Assembly (NCBI RefSeq): GCF_003369915.1 | Contig: NC_046674.1 | Coordinates: forward strand, 10,230,001-10,294,000 | Length of the DNA stretch: 64,000 bases | Source of the DNA: Drosophila miranda | Lineage: Eukaryota; Arthropoda; Insecta; Diptera; Drosophilidae | Direction: 5' to 3' | Shown here: one piece after another, positions 1 to 13,440 of the stretch | How positions within the stretch are numbered: position 1 is the first letter of the stretch | Layout: every line of letters starts with the position of its first letter | The notes under the pieces: generated by a model | What the model saw: the letters and a program-made list of their open reading frames with translations, nothing else | The model's database searches: none | What the model was told of the DNA's origin: nothing | Translations under genes and position numbers: made by a program

Positions 1-1446
1 GAGCTGCTGCAATCGGATCTGCACAAGATAATCGTGTCGCCGCAGCACCTATCCGCCGACCACATCAAGGTGTTCCTGTACCAGATACTGCGCGGCCTCA
101 AGTATCTGCACTCGGCCCGCATCCTGCATCGCGACATCAAGCCGGGCAACCTCCTGGTCAACTCGAACTGCGTGCTCAAGATATGCGACTTCGGGTTGGC
201 CCGCGTGGAGGAGCCGGACCAGGCGAAGCACATGACCCAGGAGGTGGTCACCCAGTACTACCGCGCCCCGGAGATCCTGATGGGGGCGCGGCACTACTCG
301 TCGGCGGTGGACGTGTGGTCGGTGGGCTGCATATTCGGGGAGCTGCTCGGCCGGCGCATCCTGTTCCAGGCGCAGAACCCCGTCCAGCAGCTGGAGCTGA
401 TCACGGAGCTGCTGGGCACCCCCACCATGGAGGACATGCGGCACGCCTGCGAGGGGGCACGGACCCACATGCTGCGGCGCGCCCCCAAGCCGCCATCCTT
501 CTCGGTGCTGTACACCCTCAGCTCCCATGCCACACACGAGGCGGTGCACCTGCTCTGCCAGATGCTGGTCTTCGATCCGGTTTGTGGTTACACCTTTCCT
601 CCTCCTCCTCGTCTTGGGTTCTCTCTTGCTAACCTTTCTTTCGTTTTTATCCTATGGCAGGACAAGCGAATTTCCGTCACAGACGCCCTGGCGCATCCGT
701 ATCTGGACGAAGGACGGCTGCGCTACCACTCGTGCATGTGCAAATGCTGCTTCACTACCTCAGCCGGGATGCGCCAGTACACAGCCGACTTCGAGCCCTC
801 CGCCGGCCAGCCCTTCGACGATCTATGGGAGCGCAAGCTCACCTCCGTGCAGCAGGTCAAGGGTGAGTCCGTCCAGCCCGAGTCCGTGGGTCTCTCAAGC
901 TCAATCTCCGTTTTTTTGAACTTCCAGAGGAGATGCACAAGTTCATTGCCGAGCAGCTGCAGACGGGTCGGGTGCCGCTCTGCATCAATCCGCAGAGTGC
1001 GGCCTTCAAGAGCTTTGCCAGGTGAGTGGGCGAGAGTTCCATTCTCCACGTTTAACAGAACCCCACCCCACACCCCCACCCCACACCCCACACCCTCTAT
1101 CTCTGCCTTCACCTGCCCAAAAAAGAAAAAAAAATAAAATACTTTTCCAGTTCTTGCACGCCGTCCCGTCCCGTCCAGTCCAGTCCAGTCCAGTCCAGTA
1201 CAGTACAGCTCCTCCTATCTGTTGAAAACCTTCTTTTTGGAAAACTTTCTTCAACCTTTAGTCAAAATTTTGTAATCCTAAAACTAAATATATTTTTTAA
1301 CTCTTCCTTTTGTGTTTTTTTTTTTTATTGTTTTTCTCCTTTATTGTTTACACAAAATTGATTGATCATGGCTTCGTCTCCTGTTCTCCTGTTCCCAAAC
1401 TCCATAACTATCCCGCTTTAGTAATGCTCCATCTCTCTGTCCCCCC

Positions 1447-1489
<43 letters not shown>

Positions 1490-2609
1490 ACATAAACATA
1501 TAACTCTCTCTATCTATTATCTATCTATGTATCTATCTATCTCTCTCCATCTATCTATCTATATCTCTCTGATTATGATTTGTAAACTGATTTTGAAATG
1601 ATTTTGATTTCGTTTGTTCTTTTATTTCTGTTGTTCAACATGGATATTAATCTTGAAATTTCTATTAAATCGAATCGTTATATTTGCGTTGTTAAGCCAA
1701 TGAGAATGAGAATATCTACTACTACCACTACCACTACTACCACCACCACCACCACAAGTTGCACTGCTGCTCCTGCCGCTGCTCCACTCCGCCGCCGCCT
1801 ACTTCTTCGCTGCCCTCAAAGAATCGAATCAAGACCAGATCTCGAGAGTCCAAGATCCTAGGCGCGCGATCTCCTACTAGAACGAATCGAAATAGCAATG
1901 CAGAAGTCAGAAGAAGATCTAATCGATATGCATAATCTGCCGAATGATCGAAGCAAATGAAAGCCAAGCCAAGATACAGATACCAAGATACCAAGATACC
2001 AAGATACAGATACAGAATGAGATACAGAGGCCAAGGGCCGGGCAGCAGCTGTCTCTCGACTCCTCTTAGGTCTGTTGAAAAACCTGCGAAAAACTTTACT
2101 AAATATTTATTTATTTAGTTTATCACCTTTTTTGTTCATCTCTTTATTATTATCTCTCTCCTCTTTTCTACCCTCTGCAAATGTGTATAAAACCAAAAGC
2201 AAATCTACAACAATTACAACAAAATAATTATAATAATAATAAACCAAATGTTTTTTTTAGTTTTAACCCCCCCTTTCCCTCTCCCCTATCCCTTATCCCC
2301 TATCCCTTTCCCAATGTTTTTTGATTTCTAATTTTAATTTCCAACTCTCGTTTTTTTTTTTATTTTTTATTTAATGGGTATTTTTGCGTAACTGTTTTTT
2401 GTGTAACTCGAGCTGAAAATTCTATAAAATTGTTTAAATGTCGCAATGCATATATATATGTATATATATATATATTTTGTATATATCTGTCCAAAATTGG
2501 CTTGGAAAAAGAATGCAAATTACATTTTGTCAGACATTTGCAACTATTTTATAAAGACCGAATCAGTGACCGAATCAGACCAATCTCATGCATATACCCA
2601 CGTATATAT

Positions 2610-2644
<35 letters not shown>

Positions 2645-3751
2645 ATCCATAATCCAAACTCCATAATCAATTTTGTGTGTTTATCTTTTGTGTTCACAAT
2701 CCCCGCCGCCTACTACTCCTCCGCCTTCTGCTCATTCATGCATTTGTCTATTTATACAAACACTCATACATATATATATATACACACACACACACATATG
2801 CATATATTAATCGTATTCGTGTGAAGCAAAACAGAGTTTTAATCAATTCATGACCTGTTCCATCCTGTTCCAGACTTGGAATGACGAATGACGAATGACG
2901 AACACATGCAAATGCTCATTAATATACATCTTATTATAAATATCTACTATGTTGTTACCTTTTTGTGTACAAATCTCACAACCACCCAGCCACCCAGGCA
3001 CCCAGCCTATAACCCTCCAACCCTCCGCCCCGCCCCGCCACGCCCCGCCCTCGTTACTGCAGTTCGTGCTTTTCCCAAAACATATCCCAGCTCAAACTAG
3101 ATCCAAAAGAGAAGAAAAAACAACAACTGCAAAGAAAAAAAAAGATAAATTTTGAAAATATTACCACCCGTAGTACAGTGCAGATTGCAGATTGCAGATT
3201 GCAGACGAGCAGCAGTGACAAAAACCACATGAAAAGAAGAAACAAAGCGCTTGAACAACTTCCACTAAACAAATCTTAATTATTGTATTTATCGAACCAT
3301 TAGAACTATTTATTTAAATATATCCGCCCCACACCCACACCCACTCCGTCCCACTCCCAGCCTCTTCTCCAGCCCGAAAAAAACGGTGTAGTTCATTTTG
3401 TGTACACTTTCATTTCATATTTTAAGCTTGTTATTTTATGGGAGCTTCTGTCTATCTGTCTATCTGTCTATCTGTCGTTTCGTTTCGTTCAGTATCGTAT
3501 CGTATCGTTTTGTTGTATGTACCTACATGTATTATATTGTATTGTATTGTATTGTATGTAAATTGTTTAGCTTTAAATGTTTTTGATTTGCGTAGCATGA
3601 ACACTAATCTAGATGCAGCTATATCTCGAAGAGACGAGATGCCTTGCCCCAATACGAGACTAATGTATTTTCTGTTTTGCTATTCCGAAAATCTAGCTCG
3701 ACTGTGGCCCATCCTTCGGAACTGCCGCCGTCGCCGCATCAATGGGAATGA
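1..3751 (+). CDS. nmo: Nemo-like MAPK-related kinase, C-terminal 309 residues (5' end outside window)
   Basis: Proline-directed Ser/Thr kinase of the Nemo/NLK family, which acts in Wnt, Notch and planar polarity signalling. The visible coding exons are 1-579, 661-862, 928-1021 and 3697-3751; the gene begins upstream of the window, in frame at base 1. The sequence shows the catalytic loop HRDIKPGN, the magnesium motif DFGLA, the NLK-type activation loop KHMTQEVVTQYYRAPE and the C-terminal NLK tail ending ELPPSPHQWE at the TGA of 3749-3751. The last coding exon has only 55 bases and lies behind a 2675-base intron. I placed it because its acceptor (TAG at 3694-3696) restores phase and gives the conserved NLK C-terminus. 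No kinase motif in the visible part is broken. The ATP-binding lobe is not in the window. Confidence 0.95.
1448..1489. repeat. (CT)n microsatellite
   Basis: Uninterrupted CT dinucleotides inside the last nmo intron, followed by imperfect TATC tetranucleotides to about 1563. Confidence 0.9.
2611..2658. repeat. CCATAGT heptamer tandem repeat
   Basis: About six near-perfect copies of a 7-base unit (CCATAGT, drifting to CCATAAT at the 3' end) in the last nmo intron. Confidence 0.85.
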
Positions 3752-6680
3752 CGGCAAAATGAGGCCATTGCTGCCTAAAATCGAAATAAAAGCAAACACA
3801 AAAGCAAAAGCAAACCAACAGCCAAACCATCAGGGAAGGAGCTATCAGTCGCAATCGCAATCGGAGTCGCAGTCGCAGTCGGTGTCTCAGAACCTGAACC
3901 TGAACCTGAAACCAATCCCAAGAGACAACCTAGACAAAATTCAGCCAGGAACAACGATTCAATGATGTTGTGCAAGCGCCAAACAACTTTTAAGTGGGCG
4001 TTCCGTCTGTTTAAAGCATTCCACCACCGAAATTAACAACTACAACAAAAGCAAAACAAATCATTAATAATACTGTAGACAAAAAAACCAACAAACAAAC
4101 AAACAAAACAAACAAATAACGTAACGTAACTCAACTGAAACTAGTCTAAACTGAAAAAAAAGGAAAAACAAAAAACAAAAACAAACAATTGTAGTTAAAG
4201 TAGCAGCAGATACGCAGGAAAAGAGGAAAAAACAAAGAAAACAATTTCTACGCATTACAAGCAAAGCGTAGCGTATTATAAACAAACGAAAAAAATCAAC
4301 AATATTAATTACAACAATCATAAGTTTCCGTCTGGAAGGAGGAAAGGCAGGAACATGTTGTTGTGCTTGACAAGAATTGAAACGAATCGAATCGAATCGG
4401 ATCGGATCGGATCGTCCCTCAAATTCAATGCAAAAGAAAGGATAATGTTTTATGTTAAGCTCCTAGAACAGCTCCTAGGAAGTCTATGTATGTGTAAATT
4501 AATTAGCAGCACACAAACACACAGACGTCGTGTCGTATTCATGATTATTATTATTATTATTATTATTAGATAACACATAAATATATATATATATATATAT
4601 AGATATGCCTAACGATTAAATATATATACATATGTATCCGTATATATATTTAAAATCAAATTGTAAACGCAAAATGCACACAGAACTCAAGTTTTTTTGC
4701 CAAAATTTACCTCAGAGCGAGCGAAATGAAATCCATCAAAATTCAACTAAAACCCAAAACCCAAAACCCAAAACCTAATTATGTGTAGTAGCTATTGTAT
4801 GTAGGAAAAGCTAAACTAAACTAAACGAAACTAAACGAAGGGAAAACTCATTTAAAATTATGCAACTATTTTGATTTCAACTAAAATTTGAAGCTTCAAT
4901 TTTGAAACTGGTTTCTAGACATACACTTAATATCTGACTAGTGTCAGAGTTATATATATATATATATATACAAATACATATATAGTACGACTACGACAAG
5001 AGTTTGATGATGTATATGATGATAGCAAAAAGGAAAGCGGAAAAGCGGGAAAATTTGACGAAATTAGTTCAAAGTTTCAACTGTCGACTGAACAACAAAA
5101 TACCATTTAAACAAATATACATAAAGATATACTAATCAATTTGAATTTAATTTAGTTATGACAATTTTCGCTTTGATAATAGTTTGTTAAGCTTTTTAAA
5201 AATACTTTTTCGTAATTGTAATAATATTGAATAGCAACAAAAACAACAAGAAACAACAAACATGTGGACGACACACTGCCCCCTCCCAGTGAATGATTCC
5301 GGGCGGTAGCAGACAAGTTGCCCGCTCTGTGGCACCCCCCCCGTACTTTGGCCGCCCGAATCAATTCGATTTTAGTTGATATATTTATATGTACCTATGT
5401 ATACGTTTTTTTTTTTGTTTTTTACCTTAGTTGATTACCATGTAATATAGCTTAATTTTCGTCTGACCAACATTCTGTCTCTCTGAATGCTCAATGCTTT
5501 GGCCAGCAAAGGTGCAGGATAGGACCGGCTATAAAGGATGCAAAGGACTCGACGGCCTCCTCGGCTGTCCCCGGACATTATATATGCTTAAGACTGAGTT
5601 TACTTAATTAATTGAGAACGTGCACTGCAATATGCAACATGCAACGTGCAACATGCAATATGCAATATGAAATTGATTTCTATTCTTTCCGCCAAAACCC
5701 AAAATGTATGGGGGTGTATCTGCATCTGCATCTGCATCTGTATCTGTATCTGTGTGCATTTGTATTTTGGATTTATTTTGCATTCAAATGATTAGAGATC
5801 TAAGCACACAGGCATACAAGTATGTATATGTATGCGTATAACCGAAGGACGTGCAAATGATAAACTACGATTGTAATGTAGTAGAAGGAAACTCTCAAAA
5901 CTGAAGCTTAACTAAACTGAAAATTTCCTCTTCGATTTCCTCTTAGCTTCTTAACTGTGCTGCTTTCTTATTTATGTAGTTATTAATTATAGCAATACGA
6001 ATACGAATACGAATACGAATACGACTATATATATAGTACACATAAATGGATTAGCTTAAAGAAAAAACAAATGAAAAAACAAAATATGAACTTTCAAAAC
6101 TTTCACGGAGATCTCATAGCAAAAACAAAACGAAATGAAGGAAAAGAAAGGTACGGAAAGGAAAGGAACGGAACGGAAAGGAGTGGAATGGAAATGGAAA
6201 GGCAATTAAAAACAAAAGAAATCAGTGTCCAAAAAGTAGAATTCCTTTCAACTTTGTTTATAACTAAAGTTTTTCTTAAATATATATATGTATATACCTA
6301 TATATGTATCGTATATATATATGTATAGAACAGATTTCATTTGACCAGAGACATACGACATTCGAGTGCAAGTTATTGTGACTATTAACTCAATCGATCG
6401 ACACACAAACCAACAGCATATACCACACATCTCTAGATCGTAGAGGTAGCAGAGGTAACGGTATTAAGCACCTTGTAGAATTAAGAAGAATTATATTTCG
6501 TTCGGCTTAGGCACCATGTAAATAGAATTATCTCCACACCCCACCAATAACTAGCCCACATCTACGATTAGTAATGGACATGTATATTATAGACACATAG
6601 CACAACCCTCAATTGGAGAAGGAGAAAACTATTGAAACTATTGAAACTACGAGTATATGATATGGTATATTATATTGAGT

Positions 6681-6682
<2 letters not shown>

Positions 6683-6724
<42 letters not shown>
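6683..6724. repeat. (AT)n microsatellite
   Basis: Run of alternating AT in the presumed nmo 3' UTR. Confidence 0.9.
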
Positions 6725-6728
<4 letters not shown>

Positions 6729-7157
6729 ATGTATATGATTTGGGAGACTCCTGTTTTCTGTTCATGCATACATATATGTATGTGTATATGTATGTGAGGG
6801 AGGAGCAACTTTAACTGTAAACTGCATTAGTATTTGACTTCTAAACCAATTACGGAGCCCGCTAAGAATCATTCTTAACTTAAATATATATATATATAAA
6901 CATATATATATATGTATATATGTATATGTATGTATATTAGCCACGTATTACATTAATTTACATTTACGTTAACTGGTAATTAAAACGAAAAACCTTGTGT
7001 AAACTGTTTGTATAAAAAAAGAAGAAAACAAAAACAAAAACAACAACAAAAAAAGAAGAAAACGAATCAATTCTTGTTTCATTTGTTCAGACATCATCTA
7101 AGAGTGGATCCAACCAACCCAATGCATTTGCTAATTAGAATTTATAGTTATAAAAAA

Positions 7158-7158
<1 letters not shown>

Positions 7159-7192
<34 letters not shown>
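7159..7192. repeat. (AC)n microsatellite
   Basis: Run of AC dinucleotides in the presumed nmo 3' UTR. Confidence 0.9.
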
Positions 7193-7195
<3 letters not shown>

Positions 7196-8769
7196 CTACT
7201 ATATACGATATAATACAATATACAATATACTAGGTATATATATATTTGTGTATGTGTATGTGTATATGTATGGACAATATTTGAGATTAACAAACCATAA
7301 ATCGCATCCAGAATATATATTAGAAAACAGGTAAATAGGTAATCCATATTTGGACATTGGATAGCAACAGCCATTTCCAAGGAGAATCCTGATTATCCTG
7401 ATCCTTTTTGAATATTATTCAACTATGTGTGTGCGTGTGTGTGGGAGTAGTACGAGTATATGTATATGCATATGTACACACATTTTGGTAAAAACAAACG
7501 AGCTCTCAAGATGCGAATTCAAGACAAGTAGAAACCATTTAAAAAAGATTGCGCTCAGGTTATAAAATGTAATTCTTATACGAGTATATAGCACAACACT
7601 TATTCGCATAGCAGACACACATTAATGTACGTTTAACAAAAGGCTGTTTGTAAAAATTGTGACACAGTTTTTTTTAACCAAAATACCCCAAGAAAATATA
7701 TACCACCTCGATCCTCAATGTGTATATGAAACGAAGGAAAACCAGTAAACATTTCCGGCTTGAAATTAATCGTAGTTGTAGAGTTGCTTAAGGCCAGGCC
7801 AAATGTGCTGGCCAGAACATTGTGCACTGCATGACATCTAAGAAATCGTGTAAATACATGAGGAAATTTACTCAAGAATAGAATTCCAACAAAAGGAATG
7901 GATATAATAATAATATTAATAATAATTGTGGCATATATTAAGAGAAAACTTTGTGATTGCTTCTCATTGATGAAGGGACATGGAAGGTGGGGCATTTTTT
8001 TCTTAAACAGCCTGTAAAATGGAAAAGGCAAACAACAGCAAAAAGGAGCTAACAAAAACGAAATAATAATACTACATACATACAATATATACACAATCAC
8101 ATATAATATAATCAATAACTCGGAAAATCTCAAGCAAAGGCTTAAACAAAATTATGATACTCGTATATATTTGATGTGTATGGGGGCTATTTGGCTAAAT
8201 GTTGTAAAAAGTGTATTACGCAATTATATATATTACGTGTATGTATGTAGCACTCGAAATGAAATTTCTCTTCTCTTATAGGAAACCCTCCTCTTATGGG
8301 AACCATCCAGTATGAACCACACACACACAGTATGAACCACACTCGAGACACAATTTGGTTTCCTAGACCCGCGAAAGTAAATTAAACAAACACTTATACT
8401 GTTTAACTGTATATATGTAATTATACATGGATGTGTGTGCGTGTGCGTGTGCGTGTGTGTACTCAACTACTCGTCACAGACACAATACGCCACAGATACT
8501 AACTAACGCAACTAAACCAAAAACTTCCTTGTGTAGCGGGAAGCAGAGATCCTACAAGAATTGTACATTTTAAAATGCGAAACCCATTTTCCGGAAACCG
8601 AAACCGAACACATACACTATATACTACCACAGCTACCATAAATACATACTAACCATTGTATTAACTAAACGGGAAATCAGCATTAGAATTACTAAATATT
8701 ATTATAACGTAACAAAAAGAAGCAGAGCGACGAAGATAATGAAACCGTAAGGAAAATGCTTTCAAACTA

Positions 8770-8775
8770 AATAAA
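8770..8775 (+). other. Candidate nmo polyadenylation signal
   Basis: AATAAA on the plus strand, the last one before the repeat cluster that separates nmo from rno. Confidence 0.4.
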
Positions 8776-8869
8776 GTTCTTTGGAAATACAATGCAAACA
8801 AAAAAAAAAAAAACAAAAAGATACGAAAAAGAAATACTTGTTTTATTATTGGGCATGGACGTCGGTAGG

Positions 8870-9156
8870 GCTGTGGGTCCAATTGTCCAAATCGGACCAG
8901 AAATAGATCGACTATATGTGAATACATTTACATATTTGAATGGCCTACTGCTTCTTCACCTTCGCTGAGAGGCTTCCGATATTGATACGGAGGCAGCACT
9001 TTGTTGGCGATCTTTCGATCCTGAAGCCTCCCAGATCGGTCTACAAGTATAGGGGAAAAAAGTACAGGAAAATATCCTTGGTCTTGACAAGGACTCCATC
9101 AATAATGTTTCGTCCATTACAAAAAGCCGTGACAAGCCCTGATCAGACAAGGCGGA
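8870..9156. repeat. Diverged relative of the 326-bp repeat family
   Basis: Carries the phrases typical of the neighbouring array (AGATCGG, ATCCTTG, GACAAGG, CCGATA) but is not collinear with the 326-bp unit. Similar phrases return at 10.5-10.65 kb and 58.96-60.08 kb, so a dispersed element appears to be the source. I cannot classify it by eye; a Helitron/DINE-1-like origin is only a guess. Confidence 0.55.
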
Positions 9157-10490
9157 TGTAAGAGAGTCCAAGTTTTCGGAAAGCTATATCTCGGCCAAGT
9201 AGGCCCAGATCGGAGCAGGACCAACTCTCCCAGGACCGCGAGGATCCGGACTGTCGAACGGCATCGAAATCTCGACTTCGAAATCGAGGCCGATTTTTGG
9301 CAAATTTAATGATATGATATATAACCATCATGATTTTTTGCGAAAATCGTGAGGTCATGGATGTCCTTCTTTATGGTGCCAATCGGTTGTCAGGACTCTC
9401 CCGATCACGGACAGACATGCCGCGCCCCAATCGGCCCATAAATAGTCGAGATATAGCGTGCGGAAGAAACCAGTATTTTAAAGATACGCAAATCCAAATC
9501 TTCAGACGGCTATATCTCAGACAAATAGGACCAGATCGGTGCAGGACCAACTCTCCCAGGACCGCGAGGATCCAGACTGTCGAACGGCATCGAAATCTCG
9601 ACTTCGAAATCGAGGCCGATTTTTGGCAAATTTAATGATATGATATATAACCATCATGATTTTTTGCGAAAATCGTGAGGTCATGGATGTCCTTCTTTAT
9701 GGTGCCAATCGGTTGTCAGGACTCTCCCGATCACGGACAGACATGCCGCGCCCCAATCGGCCCATAAATAGTCGAGATATAGCGTGCGGAAGAAACCAGT
9801 ATTTTAAAGATACGCAAATCCAAATCTTCAGACGGCTATATCTCAGACAAATAGGACCAGATCGGTGCAGGACCAACTCTCCCAGGACCGCGAGGATCCA
9901 GACTGTCGAACGGCATCGAAATCTCGACTTCGAAATCGAGGCCGATTTTTGGCAAATTTAATGATATGATATATAACCATCATGATTTTTTGCGAAAATC
10001 GTGAGGTCATGGATGTCCTTCTTTATGGTGCCAATCGGTTGTCAGGACTCTCCCGATCACGGACAGACATGCCGCGCCCCAATCGGCCCATAAATAGTCG
10101 AGATATAGCGTGCGGAAGAAACCAGTATTTTAAAGATACGCAAATCCAAATCTTCAGACGGCTATATCTCAGACAAATAGGACCAGATCGGTGCAGGACC
10201 AACTCTCCCAGGACCGCGAGGATCCAGACTGTCGAACGGCATCGAAATCTCGACTTCGAAATCGAGGCCGATTTTTGGCAAATTTAATGATGTAACCATC
10301 ATGATTTTTTGCGAAAATCGTGAGGTCATGGATGTCCTTCTTTATGGTGCCAATCGGTTGTCAGAACTCTCCCGATCACGGACAGACATGCCACGCCCCG
10401 ATCGGTTCATAAATAGCTGAGATATAGCGTGCAGAAGAAACCAGTATTTTAAAGATACGCAAATCTTCGGAAGGATATGCAAACTGAATG
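9157..10490 (+). repeat. Tandem array of a 326-bp unit
   Basis: Copies begin at 9330, 9656, 9982 and 10301. The first two complete units are 326 bp. The third is about 7 bp shorter at its end, having lost part of the GATATGATATATAA stretch. The fourth is diverged and truncated, and a partial copy precedes 9330. The first three copies look identical over their common length, including an open frame of 101 codons in each. That frame has no recognisable domain, so I do not call it a gene. Near-identity of adjacent units points to recent amplification or gene conversion. Confidence 0.92.
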
Positions 10491-10650
10491 ATGTAACCAA
10501 GATGATCCTGGCCTGCCATGGCTTCCTGTGATCAGAAAAATATCCTTGAGCCTTGCAGAAGGACTACAATATCCCCAGCCATATTTCTCGGCTGTTTGCG
10601 GCTCGATCCCGGAGTGCTATAGCTTCCTGTGATCGGGGGAAAATCCTTGA
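10491..10650. repeat. Degenerate end of the repeat cluster
   Basis: Contains duplicated phrases such as GGCTTCCTGTGATC / AGCTTCCTGTGATC and ATCCTTGA, related to the sequences at 8.87-9.15 kb and 59.1-59.2 kb. Confidence 0.5.
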
Positions 10651-12700
10651 TGTGTTTGGGGGTATACGTTGGCAGAAAATCTGTTACCAAATTAATAAAT
10701 CGATTTCTTTGTCAATATTTTATGTATAATTTCTTCTATATTTTCGTATTTATAATACAACTTAGTGTTCTAGTTGACTTTCCCTTTTATATAGCGTTTA
10801 CTTCAATTTGCAGTAAATAGATAGTCCCAATAATTTAATGTTAAGAAATATTTCCCTATTTCAGCCGGTTATTTGATCTTCTTTAACTGCTTAACACTTA
10901 CTCGATAGGCTTTAATTCAATGGGTAATACTTTATATTATTCCTTAAATAGTTTGCTTCTTTTCTTTGTTGCTTAAGAGAAGTTGTGTCATAGCGATTTT
11001 TTCATATTTAGAGGTTGCTCGAAGGAGTTACGTAAGTTTCAGTATGCACGATTCTTAGCTTATACCTTATCCTTTTATTGGTGTGAGTGTTTCTATGTTT
11101 CTATGTCTTTATTTACAGCTAGTTTTAGTTGGTCTGCGGGCTGGTCTGTGGGTCGAACAAAAAAAGAAACGCAACGCATTCGAATCGGAATCCGAATCAG
11201 AATCCGTTGTTACGAATTCAGTTTATTGCTTATTTTTGATACAAGTCTGCGGAATCTACCAATAATCAATCAACAAATAGGATTTTTTCTGCCAAAACTA
11301 CCCAGATTTGGCAGATTCATCAAGTCATCATAAAAGCCAAATTAATTCGAAGAACACCATGGCTTTTGGCTTTTGGCTTTGGGCTTTTGGCTTTCACTCT
11401 AATTGACAAATGTTCGTTCGTTTACTGCGGGATCTGGGAAGAATTAGTACATTAGTAGTAGTACACACGTCGATCATCATAAGTATTGATTGGCTTGACT
11501 ATCTACAAGTGTCTAATAGAACCGACTACAGAAGGGAATAAAAATATTGTGCAGTGTTTATTAGTTTTGTTTTTAAATAAGGCTTTTTTGCTTTTATTAA
11601 ATTTTTGCTAAGAACTAGAATTAAAATTAATAATCATAATCATTAATTAATAATTAGATTAAACGTAATAATAATAATTAAAAACATTTCTCGCACACAC
11701 TTATTTACAATTACATAATTATCGAAAACTTTTAAATTTACTCTTGCAATTATTACTCTGTATTAAATTTATTCTTTGCACAATTTGAATTATTTCCTAT
11801 GCCTTCTTGTGGGTTTTTCTTTTTCCCAATATTTTGAAATTCATATTTGTTGCATTTGTTTCTTTAATGTATTCTGGAGAACTTGTTCCGTTCAATGGAG
11901 GCACCACGCCCAATGTGATTAAGTCAATAGGTAATTGAGTGAACAGAAATAGAAATACAGTAGCATGCACAACGACCCTATGGCGATTAGGAGTGGAGTT
12001 TCTAAAATTCTAAAATTCTATGGGGACTTGAAAGTCTTTGAGGTCCTGAACTGAAATCTGGAATGCAATCACATCGGGTACATATCTCCAAGATGGTGAG
12101 AGCGCCTCCTTGGGTTTAAAAGCGATTTTTTCTTTGTTTTTTGTTTTGTGTGTTTGGGCGTGTGTGTGTGTGTGTGTTCATGACTTGGCTCTAGCAACAG
12201 ACCTTTGCTTATAGAAAGCCAGTGTACTTTTGCCTATGTTACTATTGCTTTTACACTTATAAAACGATGAAAAAAAAAAACTAAAAGAAACTATTTCATT
12301 TGGAGTTTCTTTTCGATACGTCGCGTCGCACTCTTACATTCTAAAATACAAACATTACCCTTGAATTGGGTAGGATAATAAATTGTTAATTTCTTGTTCA
12401 TCTCTCTAGGTGTAGGTGTAGGTATAGGTATAGGTATAAGGGTATAGGGGTATAGGTATAGGCTGGGCTGAGGGATGAGGAAGGGGAGTTATATGCACTT
12501 AGATTGCGGTCAGGGACTACCTACCGACTTTGATTTTCGCTAAGAACTACAATTAATGACTATAGGCTACATTTGTTGTTGTTTTTTTTTTGTTACTTTT
12601 GCACGCTTTTAACAGTTTTTTTGTTTTGTTGTTTTGCTAATATTTTACGATTATTTTACGCACTTTTGAATTAAATAGTTATTAATAAATAGTTTTTAGA

Positions 12701-12777
<77 letters not shown>

Positions 12778-13440
12778 TATGCATATGCTTGGTTTTATCG
12801 ATCATTTGAGTGAGTAGGAGTGGAAGGATTTTTGGGTGAATGGAGGCATTCGTAAACCTAAACCGAGAGCATTTTTGGATTTATAGGTTACACATTCTTT
12901 TGCGTTTTGCGTTTTGCGATTTGCGTTTTGTTTTTTAACTTTAATACAGAAATTTACAAAACCTTAAAAGTATAATCTGCTTTTACTAAAAAATGTACAA
13001 TTAGCTTTACTTGTTTCCTGCAGTGAGGCCTTAGTATACATAATGCTATATATATATATATGTATTGGTATCATCATCATCATATATATATATATATAGA
13101 CATGGATCTATATATTGATAATATCTTGTTTACGCTCATGCGATTACAACAAACGTGTTACAGACAGAGGAGTAAAGGAGTAAAGGAGTAGAGGGCTAGG
13201 GTAGAAGGTAGAAGGGAGGAAGGAGGAAGGAGGCTTACAAACTAACTGTACAATTTAATGTTTGCGAGGGGCATGGTAGGGAACGGGAGGAGAGGAAACT
13301 AATGCTCATTTACAACAAAAGGGGCAGGGCCAGTGCCAGGGGCAGAGGAATCACACAAAGGGACACAAGGGGAAAATGAAATGAATGGAACTGATAGAAA
13401 ACACACACGTGTAAGCGATTCTCTCGCTCTTTTATGATTA
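10651..13440 (-). other. Probable 3' UTR of rno and convergent intergenic DNA
   Basis: AT-rich DNA lying downstream of the rno stop codon on the minus strand. It shows AT microsatellites at about 12710-12780 and 13050-13098 and a GGTATA repeat at 12415-12460. TTTATT strings, which read AATAAA on the minus strand, at about 11561 and 11592 could end the rno message. No supported coding sequence on either strand. Confidence 0.5.
12710..12780. repeat. (AT)n microsatellite block
   Basis: Interrupted AT dinucleotide tracts in the presumed rno 3' UTR. Confidence 0.9.

Larger units (their letters stand above)
1022..3696 (+). other. Last intron of nmo, microsatellite-rich
   Basis: Non-coding interval between nmo coding exons 928-1021 and 3697-3751. 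It is AT- and pyrimidine-rich and holds many simple repeats: CT at 1448-1489, TATC-type at 1501-1563, ACT/ACC at 1721-1755, a CCATAGT heptamer at 2611-2658, TA/CA at 2768-2797, and a GTATT pentamer at about 3533-3556. I see no convincing nested gene on either strand. Confidence 0.8.
3752..8790 (+). other. Probable long 3' UTR of nmo
   Basis: About 5 kb of A-rich DNA follows the nmo stop codon. It has no open frame with coding character, many AT, CA and TATG simple repeats, and an AATAAA signal at 8770-8775 followed by an A-rich stretch at 8797-8813. I infer that nmo transcripts end near 8.79 kb. An earlier end is possible, because several AATAAA-like strings occur. The next detectable feature is the repeat cluster from about 8.87 kb. 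Confidence 0.5.

Noticed and set aside
9330-10287. Three identical 101-codon open frames in the tandem array as protein genes
   Set aside because: They repeat only because the DNA units are identical. No domain, start context or codon pattern supports translation, and the diverged copies lose the frame.
10593-10606. GGCTCGATCCCGG string as a tRNA T-arm
   Set aside because: No matching acceptor, D or anticodon arms upstream; it lies in degenerate repeat DNA.
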